NCBI GenBank assembly: GCA_947384285.1 | Contig: CANDGI010000005.1 | Coordinates: 49,363 to 113,362 of the forward strand | Direction of reading: 5' to 3' | From: an uncultured Lachnospiraceae bacterium | Lineage (GTDB): Bacteria > Bacillota > Clostridia > Lachnospirales > Lachnospiraceae | Length of the DNA stretch: 64,000 bases | Shown: positions 29,501-37,479 of the stretch, in pieces | Layout of the letters: every line of letters begins with the position of its first letter | Position numbering within the stretch: the first letter of the stretch is position 1 | Made by a program: the position numbers and the translations under genes | Notes under the pieces: model-generated | The model's input: the letters and a program-made list of their open reading frames with translations, nothing else | What the model was told of the DNA's origin: nothing | Database searches by the model: none

Positions 29501-30098
29501 AGGAAGGATTGACCGGATTGACACGAAAAAAGAGGAAAACCAGGTCTATGTAAAGGTAATTGATTATAAATCCGGGAACAAGGAGTTTCAGCTGTTATCC
29601 TTGTACCATGGCCTGCAATTACAGCTTGTGGTGTACATGAATTCTGCCATAGAGCTGTTGAAGCGGAAATACCCGGACAAGGAGGTGGTTCCTGGCGGCA
29701 TGTACTATTACCACTTGGACGACCCGATTGTGGAAGGAAATTCTGGCAGTACAGAGGAAGAGATACAGGAAAAAATCTTAGAGGAATTGAAGCTGAAGGG
29801 AGTTGCCGGGGAGGCAGAGGACGGCAGCGTCAGCAAGAAGGCAAAGAAGGCGGGGAGAGAAGAGTTCCAGATTTTATCCCAGTATGTAAACCATAAAATC
29901 AGAGATATCGGAAGAAAGATTTTTGATGGGGAAATAGAGGCGAAGCCGTATCAATTGGGAGATGATACCGGATGTGATTACTGCCCTTATTATGGGGTGT
30001 GCGGGTTTGACGTTTCTTCCCCGGGGTGGGAATACCGGAAGCTTGAGAACATCAAGGATGAAAAAGAAATCCTGGAAAAAATGAAAAAGGAGATTTGA
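26547..30098 (+). CDS. addB: ATP-dependent nuclease subunit B
   Basis: Subunit of the AddAB helicase-nuclease that processes double-strand breaks for RecA recombination. The 1183-residue protein has the N-terminal P-loop FGGSGSGKSDYIYRK and a C-terminal RecB-type nuclease domain (VKVIDYKSGNKEFQL). Cysteines for the 4Fe-4S cluster are seen in FAACAFRHFLQ and DTGCDYCPYYGVCGFD. Start ATG 26547 follows AAGGAGGCGG. Odd features: a Gln/Ala/Pro-rich insertion around residues 305-335, and at residues about 732-751 a stretch matching a dispersed 78-bp repeat found elsewhere in the window. addA begins 4 bp after its stop. Confidence 0.95.
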   Translation: MSLQFIFGGSGSGKSDYIYRKILEESKERKDKTFFVLVPEQFTMQTQREFVKRQENHSIMNVDVVSFPRLAYRIFDELGMGSLNILEETGKNFLLRRVAEKQQDKLKLIKASMKKTGYISEVKSVISELTQYRVMPEQLDFFIQDEEQSPLFRYKIQDIQTMYQGFLDYLKGKFITAEELLEVLAQVAAQSQILKNSVIVLDGFTGFTPVQYYLLETLLLLTDEIVVTITLDERENPYQCQGIQELFYMSKKTVGTFLEIAQCNFIEVKEPFWVHHGGKSRFAGSPPLLWLEQNLFRSRPKPYPGERLPEQTASWESNLPKPAAVQENNLLKATASQDIQMLSLQNPRQELHFIAKEIARLVREENYRYKDIAIVCGDVEMYGNYADEIFDTYQIPLFLDARKNIVFHPMTEFLKQALFLVEQDFSYEAVLGYFRCGLSGWTMEDVDILENYLLSEGIRGFGRWQQKWVRRGCVKSQEELDHINRLREKFADQMEPLRNIFQKEDGNYHTVLEESRVLYMLVSGLDVEGQLREYEESFHQQGETALAKEYAQIYKIVMDLMDKMVELLGEERMNVREYREILEAGLEAAAVGIIPPGYDRVVFGDIERTRLSDIKVLFFAGVNDGLIPKAEEHGGIISQADREWFAAHGMELAPTDRERSFIQKFYLYLNLTKPSEKLYITWFRASQDGKEARKSYLIGTISKMFPELHPLQAEEGVLGRTAETSAITGRDAGAWDDRPHGHPAVEAGGFSCNGKRSLDFITTPGSSLKFLVEGIKEAKMGRIDPAWKGLYRWYLSQDAWREKVQPLLEAAFYQYHASPMGEEATHALYGMVLENSVTRLEQFAACAFRHFLQYGLRLEERMLGEFAPVDMGNLFHEALERYSNHMEQAGYHWFDVPEEVKEELMDLAIEETLGAGFGSILFQEARTAYLLERMKRILRRTIETIAGQVETSHFTPEGYEISFSFAENLDAANFLLSEKEKMRLRGRIDRIDTKKEENQVYVKVIDYKSGNKEFQLLSLYHGLQLQLVVYMNSAIELLKRKYPDKEVVPGGMYYYHLDDPIVEGNSGSTEEEIQEKILEELKLKGVAGEAEDGSVSKKAKKAGREEFQILSQYVNHKIRDIGRKIFDGEIEAKPYQLGDDTGCDYCPYYGVCGFDVSSPGWEYRKLENIKDEKEILEKMKKEI
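28741..28800 (+). repeat. Degenerate in-frame copy of the 78-bp repeat inside addB
   Basis: Bases 28759-28798 match the intergenic copy at 54740-54779 at roughly 34 of 40 positions with one single-base gap: GGCCGCATGG, CATCCT, CTGTGGA and GGAGGCTTT are shared blocks. Here it is translated as RPHGHPAVEAGGF and the addB frame is preserved. Confidence 0.7.
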
Positions 30099-30102
30099 TG
30101 CA

Positions 30103-33100
30103 ATGGGAAAACAATGGACCAGGCAGCAGCAGCAGGTCATTACGCTGAAAAACCGGAATCTCCTGGTTTCCGCAGCGGCAGGAAGCGGCAAGACGGCCGT
30201 GCTTGTAGAACGGATTATCCGTAAAATTACAGATAAGGATACGCCGGTAGACATTGACCGGCTTTTAATTGTGACATTCACCAATGCGGCAGCGGCGGAA
30301 ATGCGGGAGCGTATTGGCATTGCCATTGGGGAAGCCTTAGAGCAGCAGCCGGAAAATACTCATTTGCAAAGACAGCAGACCCTGCTGCACAATGCGCAGA
30401 TTACCACCATACATAGTTTCTGCCTGTATGTGATACGCAATTTTTTCCACCGGACCCAGTTAGACCCTGAGTTTAGGGTGGCAGAGGAAGGGGAGCTGAA
30501 GCTTTTAAAAAGCGATGTGTTAGATCAGGTGCTGGAGAAATATTATAAAGAGGCAAAGCCGGAATTTCTTGCTTTATCGGAAACCATAGCCACCGGGAAG
30601 ACGGATTTGCCTTTGAAGGAGGCCATATTAAAATTATTTGAATTTGCCATGAGCTATCCCTGGGTGGAGGAATGGCTGGAAAGCTGCAAAAAGCCCTTCC
30701 ATGTGGAGGATATGGAGGAATTTATGGCGCTTCCTCTGGCAGAGGAGCTGCTGTCTTATCTTGGCAGCGTCAGCGGCCAGTGGGCATTGCAGATGAAAAT
30801 CTGCCGGAACCTCTGCATGGAGGAGGATGGCCCTTCTATGTATGAGGAGCTTTTGGAGAAAGAAGCAAAGGCCATGGAGAAGATTGCAGAAAGCAGCAGT
30901 TATCAGCAATATTATGAGGGAATCCGGGGCTTTTCCTTTGGGCGGCTGCCAGCTGCAAGGAAATTTGGGGGAGATCCAAAGAAGAAGGAACGGGTGCAGA
31001 AGCTGCGCAATGAGGTAAAAGCTTCCCTGAAAAAGGTAACCGAGCAGTTTTTTTTCCAGAGCCCGGAGGGGATGATTGAGGATTTGAAGAAGAACCGCCC
31101 GGTGGCAGACATGCTGATAGAAGTTACCCTTGCATTTATGCAGGAATTTGCGGCAGAAAAGCGGGAGAGGAATATGTTGGATTTCAACGACCTGGAGCAT
31201 TTTGCCTTGGAGATTCTTGTGGAGGGGGAGACGAAAAAGCCCACCCGGACAGCGGCAGAGCTTCGGAAAAATTATGAGGAAATCATGGTGGACGAATACC
31301 AGGATTCCAATTATGTCCAGGAGACGATTTTAAAAGCAGTCTCGAAGGAAACGGAAGGGATATTCAATATCTTTATGGTGGGGGATGTGAAGCAGAGCAT
31401 TTACCGGTTCCGCATGGCAAGGCCGGAGCTGTTTATGGAAAAATACAATACCTATGCACAGGAGGAAAGCCAAAGGCAGCGGATTGATTTGAGTATGAAT
31501 TTCCGCAGCAGGCCCCAGGTGCTTCGGTGTGTCAATGATATTTTTTACCGGATTATGAAGGAGGATATCGGGGATATCACCTATGACCATAAGGCAGCGC
31601 TGTATCCTGGAGCCGCATTTCCAGAGGGTGGAATGGGGATGTTTGAACCGGAATTTCTGGTGGTTGAGCCAGAGGAGGAAGAAAAGGACAAAAAAAAGCC
31701 TCAGGAATTAGAAGCAAGAGCTGTAGGCATGGAAATCAAAAAACTGATGGAAGGCCAGCAGGTGACAGAGAAAATGCCAGAGGAAGGCTCTCCGGGAACC
31801 CTTCGCCCAGTACGCTATTCTGATATGGTGATTCTGCTTCGTTCCATGAGCGGCTGGGCAGATACGTTTGTGAAGGTTCTGGGAGAAATGGGAATTCCCG
31901 TGCGCGCGGCTGCAGGAACCGGGTATTTTTCAGCCATTGAGGTGCAGACAGCCTTAAACCTGTTAAGGCTTTTGGATAATCCCAGGCAGGATATTCCCAT
32001 GGCGGCTGTGCTATCTTCCCCGATCGCAGGGATGACAGGGGAAGATTTGGCAAGGATCCGGGCTGCCTGCCCGAAAGAAAGCTTTTATCAGGCTGTGATG
32101 AGCCTGTATGAGGAACATGCCGAAGGCGGCATGTCCCAAACGGCATCCCGCAAGGAAGGCGGGAGAGAGGATGCAGCGGAGATTGTCTTGGCAGAAAGCC
32201 AGAGGAAAAGGCTTTTTGATTTTTTGGAGCTGCTTAAAAAATTCCGGGAAAAAACCAGCTATACGCCCATTCATGAATTGCTTTACCAGGTGCTGGAGGA
32301 GACTGGCTATCAGGCCTACGTTTATGCCCTCCCTGGGGGAGAGGTGAAGCGGGCAAATCTGGAGATGCTGATAGAGAAGGCAATTGTCTATGAGAATACC
32401 AGTTACCGTGGGCTGTTCCATTTTATCCGCTATATGGAGCAGCTGCAGAAATATGAGGTGGATTTTCCCCTGGCAGAAGGGGAGGGAGCGCAGGATGCGG
32501 TGCGGATTATGAGCATCCATAAAAGCAAGGGGCTGGAATTTCCGGTGGTGTTTGTGTCAGGCCTTGGAAAAATGTTCAACACCCAGGACGTGCGGGAACG
32601 GGTGACGCTTCATCCCCGGCTTGGCATTGGCATGGATGTGGTTGACGTGAAACGCCGCTTACGGACGCCAGGCATTACCAGGCAGTTTTTGGCTCGGAAA
32701 ACCACCATGGAAAATGTGGGAGAAGAGCTGCGCGTACTCTATGTGGCATTGACAAGAGCCAAAGAGAAGCTGATTCTCACGGGAGTATTGAAAAAAGCGG
32801 AGGAAAAGCTGGCGTCTATGCAGGCAATTGCTGGGGAGGATGGATTTTTAACCTTTCTCAGCCGATTAAACAGCAATACATTTTTACAATTTTTATTGCT
32901 GGCAAGAGCCTGTATCCTGGAGGAGGCTCCGGCTGCTGTGAAAGTTCCCCAGCTATCCGGTATGGAGGATCCTTCAGCCTGCCAGGAGGAAGGAACGCCA
33001 GCGGTGGAAGCATACAGGCTGCCTGGCGTGGATGCTTATGGAACCTGCCAGAGGCCGGGCAGGGGGGCATGGGGACTTACGCTGGTGAAGCAGAAGGAAT

Positions 33101-33921
33101 TGGAGCACATAGAGGTGCAGGAGGCTGCAAGGGAAGGCCTTACCAGGATTGAGCTTCTTGCAAAACTGCAGGAGCCGGAGCCGGAATGGGAGAAATGGAT
33201 GGGGGAACGTTTTTCTTACCAGTATCCTTATGAGAATGAGGCTGCTATGAAAACCAAGGTGTCTGTGTCTGAGTTGAAGCACAGGGCAATGGACCGCATT
33301 ATGGCAGAGGAAGCAGGCGAAGAACCTGCCCAAAAAATTGCCAGCGAAGGACTTCCCCAAAAAGAGCAGGAGCGGTATATCCCAGCCTTTATGGAAGGGG
33401 TGCAGGAAGAAAACATAGGCGCTAAACGGGGAACAGCCATGCACCGGGTTCTGGAATGCTTTGATTTCACCAGGCCCTTTGAAACATTAAAAGAGCAGCT
33501 TTTGGAATTAAAAGAACAGCATAGAATTGAGGAAGGGCTCTATGATTTGGTTTCCCTGCCTTCCCTGAAAAAATTTTTGGCTGCCAGGCTGGCGCTTCGG
33601 ATGCAGGAAGCGGCAAAGAGGGGAAAGCTATACAGGGAAAAACCCTTTGTCATGGGAAAGCCCGCCAGCCAGGTGCTGGAGGAAAGCGGCAGTGAGGAGA
33701 TGATACTGATTCAGGGGATCATTGACGTTTTCTTTGAAGAGGAGGACGGAATTGTCCTTTTGGATTATAAAACGGATAAGGTAAAGACAGCGGGAGAGCT
33801 GGCAGACCTCTACCGTGCCCAATTGGAGCTGTACCAGGAGGCCATAGAACGGGCGGTGGGAAAAAAAGTAAAAGAGCGGCTTTTGTATTCCTTCTGCCTG
33901 AATGAAGTGGTTTCCCTGTGA
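30103..33921 (+). CDS. addA: ATP-dependent helicase/nuclease subunit A
   Basis: UvrD-like helicase plus RecB-type nuclease, partner of AddB. The 1272-residue protein shows Walker A AAAGSGKTAVLVERI near residue 29, VTFTNAAAAEMRERI (motif Ia), VDEYQDSN (motif II), GDVKQSIYRFRMARPELF (motif III), SIHKSKGLEFPVVFVSGL (motif V region), VALTRAKEKL (motif VI), and the nuclease block LLDYKTDKV near the C-terminus. A poorly conserved Pro/Gly/Ala-rich stretch lies near residues 945-990. Start ATG 30103 follows AAGGAGATTTGATGCA; the 4-bp gap after addB implies one operon. Confidence 0.96.
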   Translation: MGKQWTRQQQQVITLKNRNLLVSAAAGSGKTAVLVERIIRKITDKDTPVDIDRLLIVTFTNAAAAEMRERIGIAIGEALEQQPENTHLQRQQTLLHNAQITTIHSFCLYVIRNFFHRTQLDPEFRVAEEGELKLLKSDVLDQVLEKYYKEAKPEFLALSETIATGKTDLPLKEAILKLFEFAMSYPWVEEWLESCKKPFHVEDMEEFMALPLAEELLSYLGSVSGQWALQMKICRNLCMEEDGPSMYEELLEKEAKAMEKIAESSSYQQYYEGIRGFSFGRLPAARKFGGDPKKKERVQKLRNEVKASLKKVTEQFFFQSPEGMIEDLKKNRPVADMLIEVTLAFMQEFAAEKRERNMLDFNDLEHFALEILVEGETKKPTRTAAELRKNYEEIMVDEYQDSNYVQETILKAVSKETEGIFNIFMVGDVKQSIYRFRMARPELFMEKYNTYAQEESQRQRIDLSMNFRSRPQVLRCVNDIFYRIMKEDIGDITYDHKAALYPGAAFPEGGMGMFEPEFLVVEPEEEEKDKKKPQELEARAVGMEIKKLMEGQQVTEKMPEEGSPGTLRPVRYSDMVILLRSMSGWADTFVKVLGEMGIPVRAAAGTGYFSAIEVQTALNLLRLLDNPRQDIPMAAVLSSPIAGMTGEDLARIRAACPKESFYQAVMSLYEEHAEGGMSQTASRKEGGREDAAEIVLAESQRKRLFDFLELLKKFREKTSYTPIHELLYQVLEETGYQAYVYALPGGEVKRANLEMLIEKAIVYENTSYRGLFHFIRYMEQLQKYEVDFPLAEGEGAQDAVRIMSIHKSKGLEFPVVFVSGLGKMFNTQDVRERVTLHPRLGIGMDVVDVKRRLRTPGITRQFLARKTTMENVGEELRVLYVALTRAKEKLILTGVLKKAEEKLASMQAIAGEDGFLTFLSRLNSNTFLQFLLLARACILEEAPAAVKVPQLSGMEDPSACQEEGTPAVEAYRLPGVDAYGTCQRPGRGAWGLTLVKQKELEHIEVQEAAREGLTRIELLAKLQEPEPEWEKWMGERFSYQYPYENEAAMKTKVSVSELKHRAMDRIMAEEAGEEPAQKIASEGLPQKEQERYIPAFMEGVQEENIGAKRGTAMHRVLECFDFTRPFETLKEQLLELKEQHRIEEGLYDLVSLPSLKKFLAARLALRMQEAAKRGKLYREKPFVMGKPASQVLEESGSEEMILIQGIIDVFFEEEDGIVLLDYKTDKVKTAGELADLYRAQLELYQEAIERAVGKKVKERLLYSFCLNEVVSL

Positions 33922-33984
33922 TAATATTTCTTGCAGTATATAGAAACCGTGGCAATTTGGAATATGAAAAGCCATAATCTGCGA

Positions 33985-34013
33985 TTGTAATTTTATCAAC
34001 AGTGAAGTATAAT
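33985..34013 (+). promoter_or_regulatory. Promoter of the zinc-ribbon membrane protein gene
   Basis: TTGTAA (33985-33990), 17-bp spacer, TATAAT (34008-34013), 34 bp before ATG 34048. Confidence 0.75.
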
Positions 34014-34047
34014 AAAAAAAGCTTAAATTTAAGGGAGGAAACGAGAG

Positions 34048-34971
34048 ATGAATGTACAGATGGAATATGTTGTACCAGATGGATTTGTGTTTGAAAAGGC
34101 ACAAAATGTGATGCACGGCAGGTACGGCAGCATGGAATTTTTGATTGTGCCTATGATGACGGAGAACCAGTTCCAGATACAGCTTTATGCAGATATGGAA
34201 AAAAGCAGCAAAAAGAATCAATTTTTGGAATACCTGAAAGCTTTGCAGCAGCGCCATTCTTTTGTGCAGTATGCTGGATATGATGGAAAAGATATGGTTT
34301 CTGTCTATGTAGCGTCAAAAGAGCAGGAGGATAAGGAGAATTTAACCCTTGTAATCTCTGAATTGACTGGAAAATGTGAGGAATACGGGTTACATAATTG
34401 CTGTTCTTCTTGCAGGAAGGTGCGGCCCTTGCATGCGGTTACGGTAGATAGGGTGCCTGCATTGCTCTGCCAGGATTGCGAAACACAGCTGGCAAGGGGA
34501 ATGGATGAAAAAAGGGAACATCTGCTTCTTGGCGTGATTGGGGCGGTTCTTGGCGCTTTGCTAGGCTCTGTTTTATGGGTTGTGCTGGGGCAGATTGGAT
34601 TTATTGCGGGAATTGCAGGCTATGCCATCGTATTCTGCGCCATTAAGGGCTATGAACTGTTGGGGAAAAAGCTGTCAAAAAGCGGGATTGTTATCTGTGT
34701 GCTTCTTTCTTTTTTAATGATTGCAGGAGCAGAGTTTACATCTTTGGCGGTTACCGTTTATAAGGAAATGGGAAGCTTGTTTGTCTCTTCCATATGGGAT
34801 GCGTTTGGCTGGATTCCAGAGCTGATGCAGGAGCCGGAGTTAGCCATGGGCGTGGGAAAGGATCTGGTTGTTGGATACATTCTTGCAATCTGGGCAAGCT
34901 ATTCCCTGGTAAAATACAGCTGGAGACAGGCTGGGGAGCTGCAAAGGCCCCATACCATTGAGAGGTTTTAA
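34048..34971 (+). CDS. Zinc-ribbon membrane protein of unknown function
   Basis: A 307-residue protein I cannot assign to a named family. Residues 1-110 are soluble and mixed alpha/beta. A treble-clef-like cysteine set follows: CCSSCRKVRP, then LLCQDCETQ (two CxxC pairs about 25 residues apart), probably binding zinc. The last 150 residues contain about four hydrophobic helices (LLGVIGAVLGALLGSVLW; IAGIAGYAIVFCAI; IVICVLLSFLMIAG; VVGYILAIWASYSLV). Ribosome site AAGGGAGGAA and its own promoter. Downstream maf begins 8 bp after the stop. Confidence 0.8.
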   Translation: MNVQMEYVVPDGFVFEKAQNVMHGRYGSMEFLIVPMMTENQFQIQLYADMEKSSKKNQFLEYLKALQQRHSFVQYAGYDGKDMVSVYVASKEQEDKENLTLVISELTGKCEEYGLHNCCSSCRKVRPLHAVTVDRVPALLCQDCETQLARGMDEKREHLLLGVIGAVLGALLGSVLWVVLGQIGFIAGIAGYAIVFCAIKGYELLGKKLSKSGIVICVLLSFLMIAGAEFTSLAVTVYKEMGSLFVSSIWDAFGWIPELMQEPELAMGVGKDLVVGYILAIWASYSLVKYSWRQAGELQRPHTIERF

Positions 34972-34979
34972 GGGTTCCT

Positions 34980-35708
34980 ATGAAATATCGGTTGATTTTA
35001 GCTTCTGCATCGCCCAGAAGGAAGGAACTGCTGGAACAGATAGGAGCAGAATTTGAAGTTGTTCCGGCAGCAGGCGAGGAGAAAATTACCAGCACAGAGC
35101 CCGAGCAGATTGTATTGGAGCTGTCCAGGCAGAAGGCCTGGGAAGTGGCAGAGAAAATTTTCCTGCCAGGGACATGTGTTCCACAGGAAAAGCAGAAGAT
35201 TCTTTCAAGTTTGGAAGGGCATCCGGGGCCTAAGGCATCCGAGGAAGGAGCTGCGGAGCCTAAGCCTTCAGGCTTGGATGGGTGTCCGGAGATGAAAGCG
35301 TCTGGGGGCATTGTGGTTCTGGGAGCGGATACCCTGGTGGCTTTCCATGGACAGGTTCTTGGAAAGCCCAAAGATGAGGAAGACGCCGCCCGTATGCTTA
35401 AGATGCTTTCTGGCAATACCCATAGCGTCTTTACCGGGGTGACTATGGCTGTGCTGCACAAGGACAAAGAAATAGAGGAATTATCTTTTTATGAAGAGAC
35501 AAAGGTTACCATGTATCCTATGACAGAGCGGCAGATCCAGGCTTATGTGAAAACAGGAGAGCCGATGGATAAAGCGGGGGCTTACGGCATTCAGGGGAAG
35601 TGTGCAGTTTACATTGAAAAAATTGCAGGAGACTACAATAATGTGGTTGGGCTTCCGGTAGCGGAAATTTATCAAAAAATGGAAAAATCAGGCATTGAAA
35701 TTTTGTGA
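34980..35708 (+). CDS. maf: Maf-family nucleotide pyrophosphatase with insertion
   Basis: House-cleaning nucleoside triphosphate pyrophosphatase (dTTP/UTP class in Bacillus). Signature LASASPRRKELLEQIG at the N-terminus, then VVLGADTLVAFHGQVLGKPK and MDKAGAYGIQGKCAVYIEKI. At 242 residues it is about 50 longer than usual. The excess is a low-complexity segment at about residues 65-115 (GHPGPKASEEGAAEPKPSG, then LDGCPEMKASGG) inserted between two conserved blocks and containing an internal degenerate repeat. Catalytic regions look intact. ATG 34980 has a weak ribosome site (AAGGGTTCCT). Confidence 0.93.
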   Translation: MKYRLILASASPRRKELLEQIGAEFEVVPAAGEEKITSTEPEQIVLELSRQKAWEVAEKIFLPGTCVPQEKQKILSSLEGHPGPKASEEGAAEPKPSGLDGCPEMKASGGIVVLGADTLVAFHGQVLGKPKDEEDAARMLKMLSGNTHSVFTGVTMAVLHKDKEIEELSFYEETKVTMYPMTERQIQAYVKTGEPMDKAGAYGIQGKCAVYIEKIAGDYNNVVGLPVAEIYQKMEKSGIEIL

Positions 35709-35749
35709 GAATCATACTATCATAGAATCAGTGAAAAGGAGGGAATAAT

Positions 35750-36013
35750 ATGAGTGAGTATGATGAAATCTGTCTGGAATATTTTTTGAAGCATCAATTA
35801 CAGCTGTTTGATGAAAAGGTGGCTAAGAATCCCGAAGAGGCGGAGGAGTTTTTGGAGGACTGCATGGCGGTTGTCTGCCAGGATATCCAGGAAGTCAGGG
35901 CATATTTTGAGGAGGAAGGCGCTGATATTACCCAGATGAGCAATGAGGATCTGGAAGAGGCATCAGAAGTATTTCCGCTGCCGGACGGAAGATATCTGGT
36001 GGTGGAAGCGTAA
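35750..36013 (+). CDS. Small acidic conserved protein
   Basis: An 87-residue, strongly acidic and probably all-helical protein (MSEYDEICLEYFLKHQLQLF...). No cysteine motif, membrane segment or recognised family. Excellent ribosome site AAAAGGAGGGAA 8 bp before ATG supports it as real. It lies between maf and the FAD oxidoreductase, 20 bp before the latter, so probably co-transcribed with it. Confidence 0.8.
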   Translation: MSEYDEICLEYFLKHQLQLFDEKVAKNPEEAEEFLEDCMAVVCQDIQEVRAYFEEEGADITQMSNEDLEEASEVFPLPDGRYLVVEA

Positions 36014-36033
36014 ACAAAGAACAGGAGAGAACT

Positions 36034-37464
36034 ATGAGTAACTACGACGTGATTATCGTAGGGGCAGGACCATCCGGTATTTTCTGTGCCTATGAATTGA
36101 TCCATCAAAAACCAGAACTTAGAATCTTAATGCTGGAGAAGGGCAGAAGGATTGAGGAGCGGCAATGCCCCAAACGGAAGACAAAGGTCTGCGTAGGATG
36201 CCAGCCTTGTTCTATCACAACAGGATTTGCAGGCGCAGGAGCCTTTTCCGACGGCAAGCTGTCTCTTTCCCCGGATGTGGGAGGGAACCTTCCAGAAATA
36301 TTAGGCTATGAGAAGGCAGCGGAATTGATTCAGGAATCGGATGATATTTATCTGAAATTCGGCGCAGACACTAGTGTTTATGGGGTAGGAAAGGAAAAAG
36401 AAATCCGGGAAATCAGAAGGAAGGCCATTAATGCCAATCTGAAATTAGTAGAATGCCCCATCCGCCATTTGGGTACTGAGGAAGGATATAAGATTTATAT
36501 GCGCCTGCAGGAGCATCTGCTAACCCAGGGCGTAGAAATGAAATTCGGAACCATGGTGGAAAATATCATTGTGGAGGATGGCAGGGCAAAAGGTGTGATT
36601 GCTATGAAAGTCTCCGGTTTCCACAGCGGGATGGACAGACAGGCTGAAAAATTTTATGGAACGGAGATTGTCTGTGCCATAGGAAGGGAAGGCGCAGACT
36701 GGTTCAGCCATGTGTGCAAAGAGCATAGGATTGAGACAAAAGTCGGCACAGTGGATATCGGCGTCCGGGTGGAAGTCCGGGATGAAGTGATGGAATTTTT
36801 GAACCAGAATCTTTATGAAGCCAAATTGGTTTACCACACGCCCACCTTTGATGATAAAGTGAGGACTTTCTGCACCAACCCGTCTGGGGAGGTGGCAACA
36901 GAATATTATGACGACGGCCTTGCGGTGGTCAATGGCCATGCCTACAAATCCAGCGATTTGAAAACATGCAATACGAATTTTGCGCTGCTGGTGTCCAAGA
37001 ATTTTACCAAACCCTTTAAGACGCCCATCGAATATGGCAAACAGATTGCCCAGCTGTCCAATATGCTTTGCGACGGCAGGATTTTAGTCCAGACCTTTGG
37101 AGATTTCCGCCGGGGAAGACGGACCACAGAGGAGCGGCTTTGCAGGAATAATCTGATTCCCACGTTGAAGGATGCGGTGCCGGGAGATTTATCCTTGGTT
37201 TTTCCCCACCGGATTATGGTAGATATTGAGGAGATGATTCTGGCTCTGGATAAGGTGACGCCGGGAATCGCCAGCGACGAGACGCTGCTCTACGGGGTGG
37301 AGGTAAAATTCTATTCCAACAAAGTTGTGGTAAATCAAGATTTTGAAACGAATGTTGCTGGCCTTAGGGCTATTGGGGATGGGGCTTCTGTCACAAGAGG
37401 GCTCCAGCAGGCATCTGCCAATGGTCTGAGCGTGGCGCGCAGCATTTTAAATAAAATCAATTAG
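36034..37464 (+). CDS. FAD-dependent oxidoreductase (NAD(P)/FAD family)
   Basis: A 476-residue flavoprotein with the FAD-binding Rossmann start YDVIIVGAGPSGIFCAYEL, a cysteine-bearing stretch CPKRKTKVCVGCQPCSITTG, the AGAFSDGKLSLSPDVGG block, and RAIGDGASVTRGLQQASANG at the C-terminus that closes the FAD site. Such proteins are widespread in Clostridia; the substrate is unknown. Residues about 190-206 (AMKVSGFHSGMDRQAE) coincide with a copy of the dispersed 78-bp repeat, apparently an in-frame insertion ahead of the conserved GREGADWF block. Ribosome site AGGAGAGAAC. Confidence 0.92.
   Translation: MSNYDVIIVGAGPSGIFCAYELIHQKPELRILMLEKGRRIEERQCPKRKTKVCVGCQPCSITTGFAGAGAFSDGKLSLSPDVGGNLPEILGYEKAAELIQESDDIYLKFGADTSVYGVGKEKEIREIRRKAINANLKLVECPIRHLGTEEGYKIYMRLQEHLLTQGVEMKFGTMVENIIVEDGRAKGVIAMKVSGFHSGMDRQAEKFYGTEIVCAIGREGADWFSHVCKEHRIETKVGTVDIGVRVEVRDEVMEFLNQNLYEAKLVYHTPTFDDKVRTFCTNPSGEVATEYYDDGLAVVNGHAYKSSDLKTCNTNFALLVSKNFTKPFKTPIEYGKQIAQLSNMLCDGRILVQTFGDFRRGRRTTEERLCRNNLIPTLKDAVPGDLSLVFPHRIMVDIEEMILALDKVTPGIASDETLLYGVEVKFYSNKVVVNQDFETNVAGLRAIGDGASVTRGLQQASANGLSVARSILNKIN
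36602..36648 (-). repeat. In-frame, internally deleted copy of the 78-bp repeat inside the FAD oxidoreductase gene
   Basis: Bases 36602-36626 match 43376-43400 at 23 of 25 positions. The homology then continues after a gap as GGATGG and CAGGCTGA, the same order as in the intergenic copy but lacking about 15 internal bases. Orientation is opposite to the copies at 54629-54784. The gene's frame is preserved. Confidence 0.75.
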
Positions 37465-37479
37465 CAGGTGAGAGCACGA

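Noticed and set aside
33050-33110. Possible further copy of the 78-bp repeat in addA
   Set aside because: Only scattered short blocks match (GCATGG, CTTAC, GAAGC); not distinguishable from chance by eye.
35255-35325. Maf insertion as a copy of the 78-bp repeat
   Set aside because: It shares a hairpin-like AAGCC...GGCTT and GGATGG only; similarity is too weak to claim.
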